NCBI GenBank assembly: GCA_012064415.1
Contig: SSNU01000075.1
Coordinates: 942,686 to 1,006,685, forward strand
DNA length: 64,000 bases
Direction: 5' to 3'
DNA from: Gyrodactylus bullatarudis
Taxonomy: Eukaryota > Platyhelminthes > Monogenea > Gyrodactylidea > Gyrodactylidae
Shown piece by piece: positions 21,956 through 33,900 of this stretch; the stretch's first letter is position 1; the number at the start of each line of letters is the position of its first letter. The notes below the pieces were generated by a model. That model saw nothing but the letters and a program-made list of their open reading frames with translations, was not told the DNA's origin and did not search any database. The position numbers and the translations under genes were made by a program.

Positions 21956-24900
21956 GCTTCTTTAATAGCTTCAATGGAGGAGAAAAGTCCAGAGTTTTGT
22001 TGGACTTCATTGATTGTCTGATTAGACAACGGCCTCTCCTCAGACTTCCTGTTAACCATCAAGTTGATTGCGGAAACATGGTCAACAAGGCTTAGAATGT
22101 TGGGGGACTGGCGTTCATTCAAGATCCAGCGTTTCATTCCTTCGCTTAGAACAGATCTTCTGGTATCATTTGACTCTGAATTCTTAAAGACTAAAAGTTT
22201 GGAAGATCCATTGAAAAATTATCAGAGAAATTCTCAGAGATTTCAACTTACAGTCTTTTGGAGAAAATTCTGATGAAGCAATACTGTAATTACTCCATCC
22301 GTAGGTATTCCTGGCAGATATCCTAAGACAATATCTCAACATTGGATCAAGGTTATTGATAATATATCTACGATCAACTGTATATCCTAGAGTCTTCCAT
22401 ATTGGGAGAGCACTACTTGTTTCTTTATAATCAACACGATAGATGACATCTGAAGTTTGTGTCATGTCGGGAATCGACCAGGAGATAAGAGTATAGTCCT
22501 TATTAACTTCCACAAGGCCTGGTCTACACGGTGGTTTTGTTGGCTCAGCAAGAATAAGTCGAGCAGAAGTTTTTGCTTTACCAGCTCTATTTCTAATCAC
22601 ACATTCAATAACAGAATTTGACATGTCATATTCAAGGTCTGTTAGGCAGAGCCAGAGCCAGCCACCTGGTGAGGCACCAAGGTATATGCCTGGCCCATCA
22701 GATATTAAACGACCATTTAAGTACCAAGCAGCTGCAACAGAACCATGAGATAGAATCGTTGCAGGATCGTCGTCCCCGACTAGTTCATCAATAGCTTTTT
22801 TATGACCGGTCTTATTGAGGAAGGTGATGTTTGGTATTGTTATCGAGCTAGCCAGCTGACAGTAAAACTTTGCCTCAGACCCAATTCCAGTAACGTAGTG
22901 AACATCTCGAAGGCAGCTGATGAATATTGGAGCTGAAAAAGGGAAAAATTGTAAGTTTTTATCATTGAGTTGTGTTTTCATTGGAACCTACGAATCATCT
23001 TGGTCTTTTTAACCTTTTGGCCTAGTCCAGAGTCAGGCTGGAAGACAGAGGAAGATTCCAGTCTCTCGGATGCTCTGGAAATTTCATTAATCTGGCGATT
23101 TATCAAGACCCTATCATCGCTAGATAGGAGGTACTCATCAATTGGTAAGATGGGCTCTTCTCTATTCTCACTACATGGGACATTCCGAAGGAGGGAATCA
23201 CGTGACGATACGATGGACGATGTACTCTGACCCCTAGAGGATTTTTGATGACTAAGGATTCTTTCCGGTCCAGGGGATTGACTGTAGCCACGTAAGCTGG
23301 ATGAGACACTTGATCGTCGATTGAGATACTCACTATAAGAGAAGGAGGTTTGTTATTGGTTAAGATCAAATATGTCAATGAATCTCAATAAAACTTACGT
23401 AGAATCTAATTTACTTAGTGACGAAGCGCCTGAGGATAAAGATGAATATAGACCAGCTTGATTTTTGTACTGATTATTCAAGGTTGTAATGTGATCGAGA
23501 TTTTGGAAAATCTCCCTGTCAATAGAGGAACCCCTACCGTATGAGGGAAATTTAGGCATATTCAATGGCTGATCACCAGGGGTTGCAGAAGAGGGTCTTC
23601 TAGGACTACAAATGTTCTTACAACTATTGTTTAGAGACTTGATCAATTCAATATATTGAACCATTTCGTTCTCCCGATGTAGATTTATCTGGTATGGATT
23701 CAACTTGAGGAGTTTATCCTGGTAGTTGAGCAGATCGGCCATAATTAATTCAAGGGATCTCGGCTGACAGTTTAGTTGTTGAATCCAGGGATGGTTGAGC
23801 AATAAGAAGGCAGTTGATCTCTTCTGACAGTCAAAGTTGAGGAGAATTTCCAAGAAGTCTTTTGCTTCATCTGACAAATGGCTGACTAGTTCACTGTTAC
23901 GATTGAAAGACATTTCTTTCAGATCATTGTACTTGATTGGTTTCAGGGGATCTTTAATGAAAGGATGATGGCCAGTTAATCTAAATTAAGAGAGGTCAAG
24001 ATTAGTCAGAAAGAATAGATTATTTAGATAGAATATTTGAAACTTGCATTATATGAGCAATAACTCCAATGCTCCAGAGATCTGAACTGGGTCCCAATTG
24101 GAATTTTTCATCGGATTTCATATCTTCCTTCTCGGTTTCTATGGCAAGTAAGAATTCAGGAGAGGCAAAGTCGGACCTCCATTTGTGTGGGGGCTTGCCA
24201 GATGTCTGGGGCCTATCTTCATCAGAATAGCCTCGAGCTGTGGACCACTGGAATATTGGCTGAGCAAGCGAGAAGCTAAAAAATCGTATTTCAGGAATTT
24301 ATTCCAAATAATGAGGGTTTATTTTCTCAAAATTCTAACCAATAGCCGGTGAGTATTCGTATTCTATTCTTTTATCCCTTCATGTCCCCAGAAGTTGTTT
24401 TTCATGACCCAAATAGATTTTTCCCCTGATTTAAACAGTCTAATTTATTGTTGGTTTATCAATATCAAAACTAGGGCCTCAAATACTACGTTTAAAATTA
24501 TTTTAGATCTTACGATTTTCAAAAATATGATTTTATCGTTTAAGATCTTATTTTCAAGATTTTGAAGTAGAGCTATTAATACGATTGCACGTCTTGGCAT
24601 GACTAAATGAGATATCCCACCACACATAAAATGATGAATTAATGTGGTGCATTCTGATTGGTTTGAATATTTCTAACCAACCAAATAAAGTAATTCACCT
24701 TGTTCTCTATACAATTATGTGGTACTGATATCTCATCTTATTGTATATCATTAAAAATAAAATAGATTTCCATCATCCTTCCATGAGTAACTGTTTCTAA
24801 TTGTAATGAAATATCTTTCAGTTCTAGTTATCCCTAGGACATGAAGGGTTAAGAAATCTTCAAAAGAACCATATAAATATAGCGTGTATGCTCATTAAAT

Positions 24901-27900
24901 TCAATGTATTGAACTAACCCAGTTAGCTTGAGAAGTGAGCTAGCTATACCAGTCCCAGCTTTGGCTCCGGAACCTTTGACATCTCCAGTTAGTGGTGCCA
25001 TGGATTCAACAAGATTTTCTGCTATTGTACCCTGCTTACTCAACATCTTTGTAAATATCAGATTATTTGGCTGAAATTACAAAAAGAATAATTGGTCAAC
25101 CTGACGCATTGAAAAAAATGATTCAATCTGATTAGACGAGATTGATCATTGAAAATATATTTAAAATGTATTTTGTTTTATAACTCAAATATCATCAATG
25201 ATGATTCATCATGCATGCTTACACAAAGGTCCAGATGGAGGACACCTTCAGAATGAATATGATTCACAGCCTCAAGGATTTGTTGAGTCAAATTGGCCGC
25301 GAGATTTTCATTCCAAATGTGACATGAGAGAATTCCATTAATCATGTCATTACCCATCAATCTGTGGAAAAAAATGTTGATGATTTTAGAGAAGCAAGGA
25401 TCAGATATCGGTTAAGCAACCTGTCAAAATTTATCAAATTAACAATAAAAAGGGTACTCATATATTATACCAAAGGAATTGCATTTATAAGCTAATTGAT
25501 ATATATGAAGTTGGGTATCTGTTATTTTTAAAGAAATGTTGATATTTTCATCAAGAATTCGAATTTGTCGAAGATTTTTTGCAATCCTACTCATGTTGTC
25601 CACTATTTAAAAAATCCAGAAAAATGAAAAATATGATCATTTTTCAAATTTTAATTTGGCGCCAAAATCTCATATTTGCGAACTCAAAATTTTTATCGAT
25701 TTGAAAGTGGGATTGTGATCAAAAGAGGTTTTATGGGACCAGAATTAGACAAGATATCAAATATTCGGTATCGTTTGGGAACTGAATTTTGATTTTTTGA
25801 TCATTTTCACTACTTGAAAATTGATGAAATTTCGATAATTCAAAATCTCTCGAAAATGGTGGATCTTTTGAAAATTTATCAGCGATATTCGGCTTTCTTG
25901 TCTGATTCTGATCTTTAAAACATCTTTTGATCACATTCCTACTTTCAAATCAATAAAAATTTTGAGTTCAAAGTTCGAAAATTTGGGATTTTGGCGCCAA
26001 ATCGAAAATTGAAAAAATGAACATATTTTTCAAGAAAAGAATTTTTTATAGAATTCTTTTCTTTTAATCTTGAAAGTGGGCAAAATGGGTAGGATTCCAA
26101 AAAATCTTTTACAAATTCGAATTTTTGGTGAAAAAACCAAAGTTTTTAAATTCTCAGATCTTCCTAAATCAAAGACAATTTTGACTATTTGATCCTAAGT
26201 CCTATTTTATTAGTAGAATAGCTATGATTTTAGATTCACCATTGTATTTGTTTCAAGATATAGATCTTTCTGGAAAAATATAACTCGTATATGACCATTT
26301 TTGAAGTACTCAAATCATAAATCTAATAGGTACCCTACTTATGAGTAGATAAAAGGCATACCTTTCTAAAATGATGACTAAAGTATCATCACAAACGATG
26401 GCATCAATCAACTCGACTACATTCGAATGGAATAATCTCGTCAGGCATTGGAGTTCCTGAGCACCACAAAACCTTTTAACTGGATCATTTAGATTGTACA
26501 TTTTTCCAACATATTCCCGGTTGGTGTTCTTATCGATTAACAGATATGTCTCACTGAATTCTCCACTGAAAGAGAAAATAAATATTTATAATAAACTTAC
26601 TATTAACTAACATATTTTAAGGGTACTTACACACCGATCTGAGTCAGGACGTAGTAGTGATCTTCGATATTTGTCCATCTCGGTTCAATTAATCGTTGAA
26701 CTGGGTTCTCTGAGGAGAATTTGAGAAATTTAATGATCAATGTGTTGTAGAGGTAGATTTTTTATTTAATTTTTTAGTATATAAAACATATTACTCCGGT
26801 AAAAGCTCAGATTCATTGCTCGTTTAGGAAATAAATTAATACCCCACTGGTTCTAGTGTTAGTCTTCTCCAAAGCTTGGTTCTGATTTGTTGAAACTTTA
26901 AAATCATCTCTCATTGGTTTAAAATCCAACCAATTAGCTTTATACACTTGTATGGGGTTTACATAGATGCAGAGGGAATGATGATATCATTCAATTTAAG
27001 ATGAGGTTAAAATTTTACTTCATTAATAAAAAATCAGTAAAACCTGAAAAGGAATATTTTTTAATTCAGTGGAATATTTATAATTTTAATTGATTGGCAA
27101 ATAAAAACTTTGAATTACATAGTCTCTAAACCTATTTGAGCAATAATCTATGAGATTTAATTTCAAGTTTATCGACAAGTTTTTAAATTTTAGCATTTGT
27201 ACTTTTCTGTACAATTTCTGCATAGTAGCCTTTTGATAGATCACAAGTTGTGATTCACAACATTACAAACACGTGTATAAAGCTATTTGGTTGGTTTTAA
27301 ACCAATGAAAGATGATTTTAAAGTTTCAACCAATCAGCTTAGGAGAAAACTAACACTGGGTATAAAAAGATGTACGATTTAATTTATTTCCCAAACGAAC
27401 AATGAAACGGAGCTTTTACCTCTAATATATTAGCCCAATGCTTGATTGAGATCATCGATTGATGTGAAAATTTTGAATTCTAATAGAGCAAAAGATTTTG
27501 TTAATATTTTTTTCTGACCAAAGGAAACTGCTATGGTTTTTATATTAATTATTCAATCATTTATGAAATAACCGTATTAACAAACAACCATGAATCATGA
27601 AATCCATAAGAATAAAAAAGTTCAGCTGTAACTAGTCACATTGTGTTTTTGCTAATGCCTAAAAATGAACATGAGTCGAAATATCTTACACTATTGAAAA
27701 ACTTGAAAGGAAATTTTGTAAGATGATTTTAGAGGTTATTTCTGACTAGATTTCTTTTCCAGAGAAAAGAAATGATGTTCGCTAGAACCTATAAAAAGCA
27801 GTCTTTAGTTTTGTTTTGAAAAAAACTAAAGAAAGCACTCTTTCACAATTCAAAATTAACTTTGAACTGGTGACCTAATATTTCTTTGCATAGGAAAAAA

Positions 27901-30900
27901 AGTTAATCTATAAGATCTTTTGATTGAGTAAACCTGAAATGATTGAAACATGGGGCTATTATTTAGAGTCCGAAATTCTCCCTTATTACTAAAATCAAAA
28001 CCGACTATATTGAGATATCTTAAAAAGAGATGAAAAATCAAATTTTTTTAGTAAAACAACCAAGCCATATTAACAAGGGGAAGAATCCAAGTAATAAAAA
28101 CCAATAAATTATGTACCATAACCATTTATAAAGACCCTGTCTGGATGGAAAGTGCAGAAGAAACATTTTTCAAAAAGAGGTTACAGATATATATATATAT
28201 AGTTATCCATTCCTTTCAAGAAAGTACACAGATTTAACGGGTATTTATCAAGGGGAGTAAATAACCAGAAATGTATTGTTTAGTCTCAACGATGTTACAC
28301 AACATTCATTATTATATCTTGGCAAGGGAATAATCAATAATTTGGGAAATCCATCATAAAGAAAGAATATTCTCTTCAGAAGAAAGGTTTCAACATTAAT
28401 ACATCTTGTTTTTTTCTTTGACATTAAATTAGAAAATGTATTAAGTTATTATTAGCAATAACCTATTTAGCAAAATATAGACAATTTTCTAATCTTTCTT
28501 TGGGATTTCTTTTTATTTGAGTCTTGCAATTAATAGGCAATGCCAACATAGAGGATACTAATGAATAGTGCAGCACCTATACTTACAAAGGTTACTAGAA
28601 ATATTTCGTTCTAGGTGCTTAGGTAAATATATCCCACAGGAACGTCTTATTTGGTAATGGATTAGCCCATGTCGCTGAATGTTACAGCTTACTTATGCAT
28701 TCCACCGAGACTGGTACGAAAGAAACTCATATAGCATTTAGAAATAATCTAAGTGCGTTTCGTCCTCCGTATATGTCTACCATATATGCATACTTAGATT
28801 AATATCTAAATGCTATATGAGTTTCTTTCGTACCAGTCTCGGTAGAATGCATTAGTAAGCTGTAACATTCAGCGACATGGGCTAATCCATTACCAAATAA
28901 GACGTTCCTGTGGGATATATTTACCTAAGCACCTAGAACGAAATAATAGGGGATACTGTATTTTTCTTCTCTTATGATGAGAAAAAACAACGCAATTTAC
29001 TGTGTTCACCTAGTTAATATGAAGATGGGAATTTATGAATTTAACAAAATTCTTAATTTTTTCATCAAGAAATCGAATTTGATTAAGATTTTTTGGAATC
29101 TAGATCATGAGGCCTTCTTTCAGAATACAGAAAATAATAAAGAAAAAATCTGCATTTTTTCTCTGCATTCTGAAAGAGGGATCAAATATTATCTTCATTT
29201 AAAAAACAACTCAAGAAAACTCTTTAAATAAATCCGAATTGAGCTTAAAAACTTACCTTCAACACGGACAATGCAACTACACTGAGCAGAGCCAGCAATG
29301 TTTTCAGCTATTAACGTGTAGAGACCACCATCTTGTAGAATGCAATCCTCAATTACAATTGAAGCATTAAGGCCGATATGCATTTGATCAGGCTGAAAAA
29401 TTTTTTAAAAATTAATTCCTAAAGCCAGTTAGTGTTCATAAACAAAAGATGATTAAGAAAAATTACGGCTTCTAATTGGTCGAAACAAGATTTACTGAGT
29501 AAACCAATCAGGAGAGAGAATGTCTAAAATTCGGGAAAACCTTAGAAAGAACCAAAAAAATGTCTCAACTAGGAATGAAAGAAGTTTAAATTTTCTATAA
29601 CGAAATCGAATAAAATTTTTAGAGAAAACTCAATTTCAGTTCCTAAAGATACGATTTAGACCAATAGAATTTGGCTATTTGTGGGCCAATCAAAATCGGG
29701 ATAGGTAGCGTAGACGTTGAGCAAAATCTTTTCAAAAAATTTCTAATTAAAACAAAAATAAACAATCCACAAAAAATTCAATGGTTAATTAACAAATTTG
29801 CCAGGCGAGTCGACTTAACGGAAGGACCACAACTAGAACAGAATCAAGGCACTAGAGTTGTAAAAGAACTTACTCAACCTTTTATTAGAAAAGGTCATAC
29901 TGTAATATGCGACAACTTTTTCACATCAATGACTCTTTCGAAATTTCTTTCAAATAATAGTACAGCTCTGGTAGGAACCTGCAGAAAATCTAGGAGATTT
30001 CTTCCTAACGAATTTTGTTAACCACAAGTCGAGAAAGAAAACGACCACAGTATATCATTCCTGGATGTGAAACTATCGAGAAACGAAGATGGATCCATAA
30101 CCAGAGGTATCTACAGGAAGAACACATTTACCGGGAAGTTGCTCAATTTTAATTCTTTTGTACCAATGAAGGTGAAACGAAGGCTGATAACAGCACTTGC
30201 CGAAAGGACCCGTAGAATCGTTTCAGAATTAGCATGGGAAAGCGAATTAGAAAACCTGATCAGAATATTCCTATCAAATGACTATCCAATTGAATTAATC
30301 AATGATCGTCTGTCTAAACTCTACACGTCAAAAGGAAAACCAAATCAAAAAAAGGTGAGACCGTAATTCTGAGCCTACCTTTCAAAGGTGACAAAATTGC
30401 AGCAATCCTCCAAACGAAAATTAACCAAGTTTTCAGTGAAACATAGCCAAATGGCAACCTAAGGACTATCTTCACAACACAAAAATTGTTCAACAACTCA
30501 TCAAAGGACAAAATAGATATCCTCAAGAAGAGCCATGTGATATACAAATTTAAATGCCCATGTGAATCTGTGTACACTGTACAATGTACAGATAGGATTG
30601 ATGAACACCTTTACAAGGGTCAAACTGTTGTTAGAGAGCATCTAAAATCATGTAATGCCCAAGTTTCCCCCCCCACCCCAAACTTTGAAATACTTTACAA
30701 ACCATCAGGGAAAAACGGTTACATCTTAAAAGCAACAGAGGCATATCTTATCAATCAACACAAACCAAACTTATGCGTCCAAAAAAATCATGTAAAACCA
30801 ATGAGCCTATCTAAGCCAAGAGAAAGAAATCCACCAAAACCCAACCCCCACCAAAGAAGAGAAGAGATAGAAAAAACTTGTGCACTTGTGTGATAGAAAA

Positions 30901-33900
30901 GACTTCTAATAAACGTCAAGCAGAAATTCCAGTTATGGAATCAACTCCAAAACGACATAATTCATCAGTAAAAAATAGAAGATGTCATTATTGTCCTAAT
31001 GAAAAAGATCGAAAAGGATATCGCGAATATGTGAAATGTTTTTCCTTGTAAAGAACATTATTCAATTATTTGTAATGACTGTCAAATGAAAGATGTGTCA
31101 AATAAATTTACCCGAAGAGTATATTCAGGCTACAATGATGACCTTGAATATGAATTTCAAAATAACTAAAACTTTGTGGGAATATATCTAGATCAGGAGA
31201 CGTAATAATATTTTGAGATACTTGCTTTCTGGCTCAATTTGTATCCTACCCAGCAATTTTTTCTAGAAAAGCGGTACTCTAAGCGCCATGATTCTGCGCG
31301 CACAATTCAATTTGATTTTGCACAACGTCTACGCTACCTATGCGCATAATCGAATGTTGTTAATTCAACTTACATCTGTTGAAGTATTATTGACATCCCC
31401 AATTCGTGTTCTATGTGATGAGGTCAGCATTTTTGATTCACGCATCCATGTTATTTTTGGCTTGGGCACAGCATCTAGCCAAACTGGTAATTCGAGACGT
31501 CCACGAAGTTTTACTAGAAATACCGGTGGTGGAACTTCGGTCAAGACTGGAGCATCTAAAAAAGTAAATAAGAGAAGGACTATAGGGTTTTCTGAAAGAG
31601 ACTAACCAGCTTTTCGAACCTTGAACTCCTTAGTCGCCTGGCCGTATTCATTTCTGGCTACACAAGTGAAATTGCCATAATTTATTTCATCAACATTGTC
31701 TATTCGAAGAGTGCAGGACTCAGCAAAACGGTCGACTTTAATGCTCCAATTATTGTAGCCAATAAAGACATTCTCAATCGGCTGACCGTTAACCAACCAA
31801 GAAAATATAACATTAATTGGTATATTCGAGCCTTGTCCACGGACAGAACATTTAAGATCGAATGTTCCACCAAGTGGGGCATAAATGATTCCGTTGTCAA
31901 TGTTTGATGATAGGGAGGCATTGGAGTCTCTCAAGGTTGGCGCCTCTAAAATAAAAAGAGATGGGAAGATTAGAATTTAATTCTAGTAGAGTATGAAATT
32001 CATACTATGAATATGAGATATGTACCTACCTTGTACATAAACAGGAACACTAGGTGACTTCAGATAAGAGTTTTTCCTTTCAGCATCTACAAGAATAAAG
32101 TCAGGGAATGTCGATAAAGAGAGAATAAACTTTTGACTTACTCAATAGAGTATGGGAGACTCCTTTCTTGACGGATTTGGAGGCTTTGCCAGCGCCAAAA
32201 TCAGTTATTGGTACAACCCTCAGCCAGTATTCAGCTCCAGGATCTAGTTGGTCGAGGACTAGTTTAGTCCTTCGATAATCTGTCGCGAGTAGATGCCAGG
32301 TGTTATCTTCATTCTCATGTTGAGCCTTTGGTAAGTCGGATAGATAATCTCCAGTTATACTTTTTACCTGAACTTCATAACGACAAGGTGTTAATGTATT
32401 GACAATATTAAACGATCTTGGAAGATTCCATGTTAGTTCTGGGAATGTATCCTTGGCCAGGATTTCTATCGGCTCTTTTATAGTCGGACGTACAAATGTC
32501 ATATCTGGAATTACTGGGAAAGGATTTTATCATTAAAATTTATCAAAACTCGAATCAATATTTAGATAACAAGGAGTGGGAGAGACTTACCAACTTGTGG
32601 TTCAACCCTCGTTGATCTTGAAGGTATGCCATAACCAAAATTATTCTTGGCTATAACACGAAACGAATACGAATTGAGAGGGTCTGGCTTTCGCCAGACA
32701 TACTTGAAATCTGTTAAATCCTCAGCCAGATTACTCCATGTTGTTGAGTTCTTTTTAGCAATCTAGAGAACATAATACAAATTCGAGTATTATCTCAACC
32801 AATGAAATTAGCATTCTTTAAATTAATATCTTGTTTATTCATTTTAACCAATAATTTACAAATACTTGGCTTACTTGCACTGTATATGTGAGGTCATCTT
32901 CAAGATTCTTCGGCGAGGTCAAATCAAGAGTATGTGCTGAATAGATTGAATTCAAATCGATATGCTCCCAGCTAATGATGTATTCCATGAGATCTTCAGT
33001 GTTAACGTTTGGCTTAATAAATTGAAGGTCTGGCTGGAAGTCTGATATCTTATATGATGGGCGAAGAATCTTTGAGGGAGATCCATCCTTCTCATCGATA
33101 ACTGGAATAATTCGATATGATATATCACTGAATCCTTTTGGTTTATGGAGAACATCATGGTGTATAATGTCTTCACGAACTATGCCAGTATCAACAATGG
33201 TCCAATCATCGGAATAGTTTTCTTTCTTAACAATTTTATAGCCAATATTTCCGTTTTCAAGATTAATTGAAGTCTTTTGAATGTAACTTATCAGATTGTC
33301 ACCTAGAAGCCAGCGTAAACGAATCTTGTTTGGAGCCAAAACGTGATATTTCAAGTCAGTGAAGCACTCTTCAAGGTTTTCAACCTTTTGGTGAGTCTCA
33401 AGACGATTCGATTCAACCGCTTCACTAGAACCGTATACATTCTCAACAATAATTCGATAAATTAGCTTCGAATTGAGCTGAGGATTCCTATGAGTGAAGT
33501 TCAACTGTTTCGGATCCTCGATTGTCTTTATGTGTCTAAAGTTGGCAGAGTTATCTGTGGAAAAGTCAATATGATAGCGCATCCGTGACGGATTCTCATC
33601 AGACATTTCCACATTTATGGAGCTATCTACGTGCAAGTCTTCGTCAATGTATGGCTTGAGAAAGTCTAGTTGATCCCTTGGTTTCCATGTCAAATTAACA
33701 ATCTGTTCATGGCTTATCTCATCAGTGGAAACCTTTGCAGACAACAATTCACATGGTTTCGGTCTGAGGCTATTCTTACTCGGAACTAAAATGTAATTGA
33801 AATTATCAAGCCAGATGGTCTGATTCTTTTCAGGGTCAAAAGATTCTGAGAGAATTCGAACAAGCGTTGCACTATTACTCTTTGGTTTTATATCGACCCA

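Larger units (their letters stand above)
23788..26709 (-). other. UNC-89 kinase-like domain 1, probable pseudokinase
   Basis: Spread over exons 26631-26709, 26362-26565, 25223-25361, 24919-25070, 24048-24275 and the start of 23399-23980. After joining: 'YVLTQIGVGEFSETYL' gives a full GxGxF loop, 'YVGKMY' keeps the Lys, and 'LHLDLCPNNLIF' keeps the catalytic Asp and the Asn. The DFG position becomes 'KLTGFSLAQP' (Asp to Gly, Gly to Ser), so Mg binding should fail. 'DFASPEFL' and 'SSDLWSIGVIAHIILTGHHPF' complete the fold. An insert of about 25 residues ('LVESMAPLTGDVKGSGAKA') lies between the catalytic loop and the GFS motif. Confidence 0.87.

Noticed and set aside
24911..24925. Alternative donor that might restore a DFG motif in kinase-like domain 1
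   Set aside because: No GT within reach yields an Asp codon in frame with the 'SLAQP' continuation. The GTTAGT donor gives the only clean junction.
28974..29231. 85-codon + strand ORF
   Set aside because: It starts in a family A fragment and ends in a local inverted repeat; low-complexity Lys/Asn/Phe composition and no homologous frame in other copies.
31288..31605. 105-codon + strand ORF
   Set aside because: Antisense shadow of an UNC-89 Ig exon that has proper splice sites and domain motifs on the minus strand.
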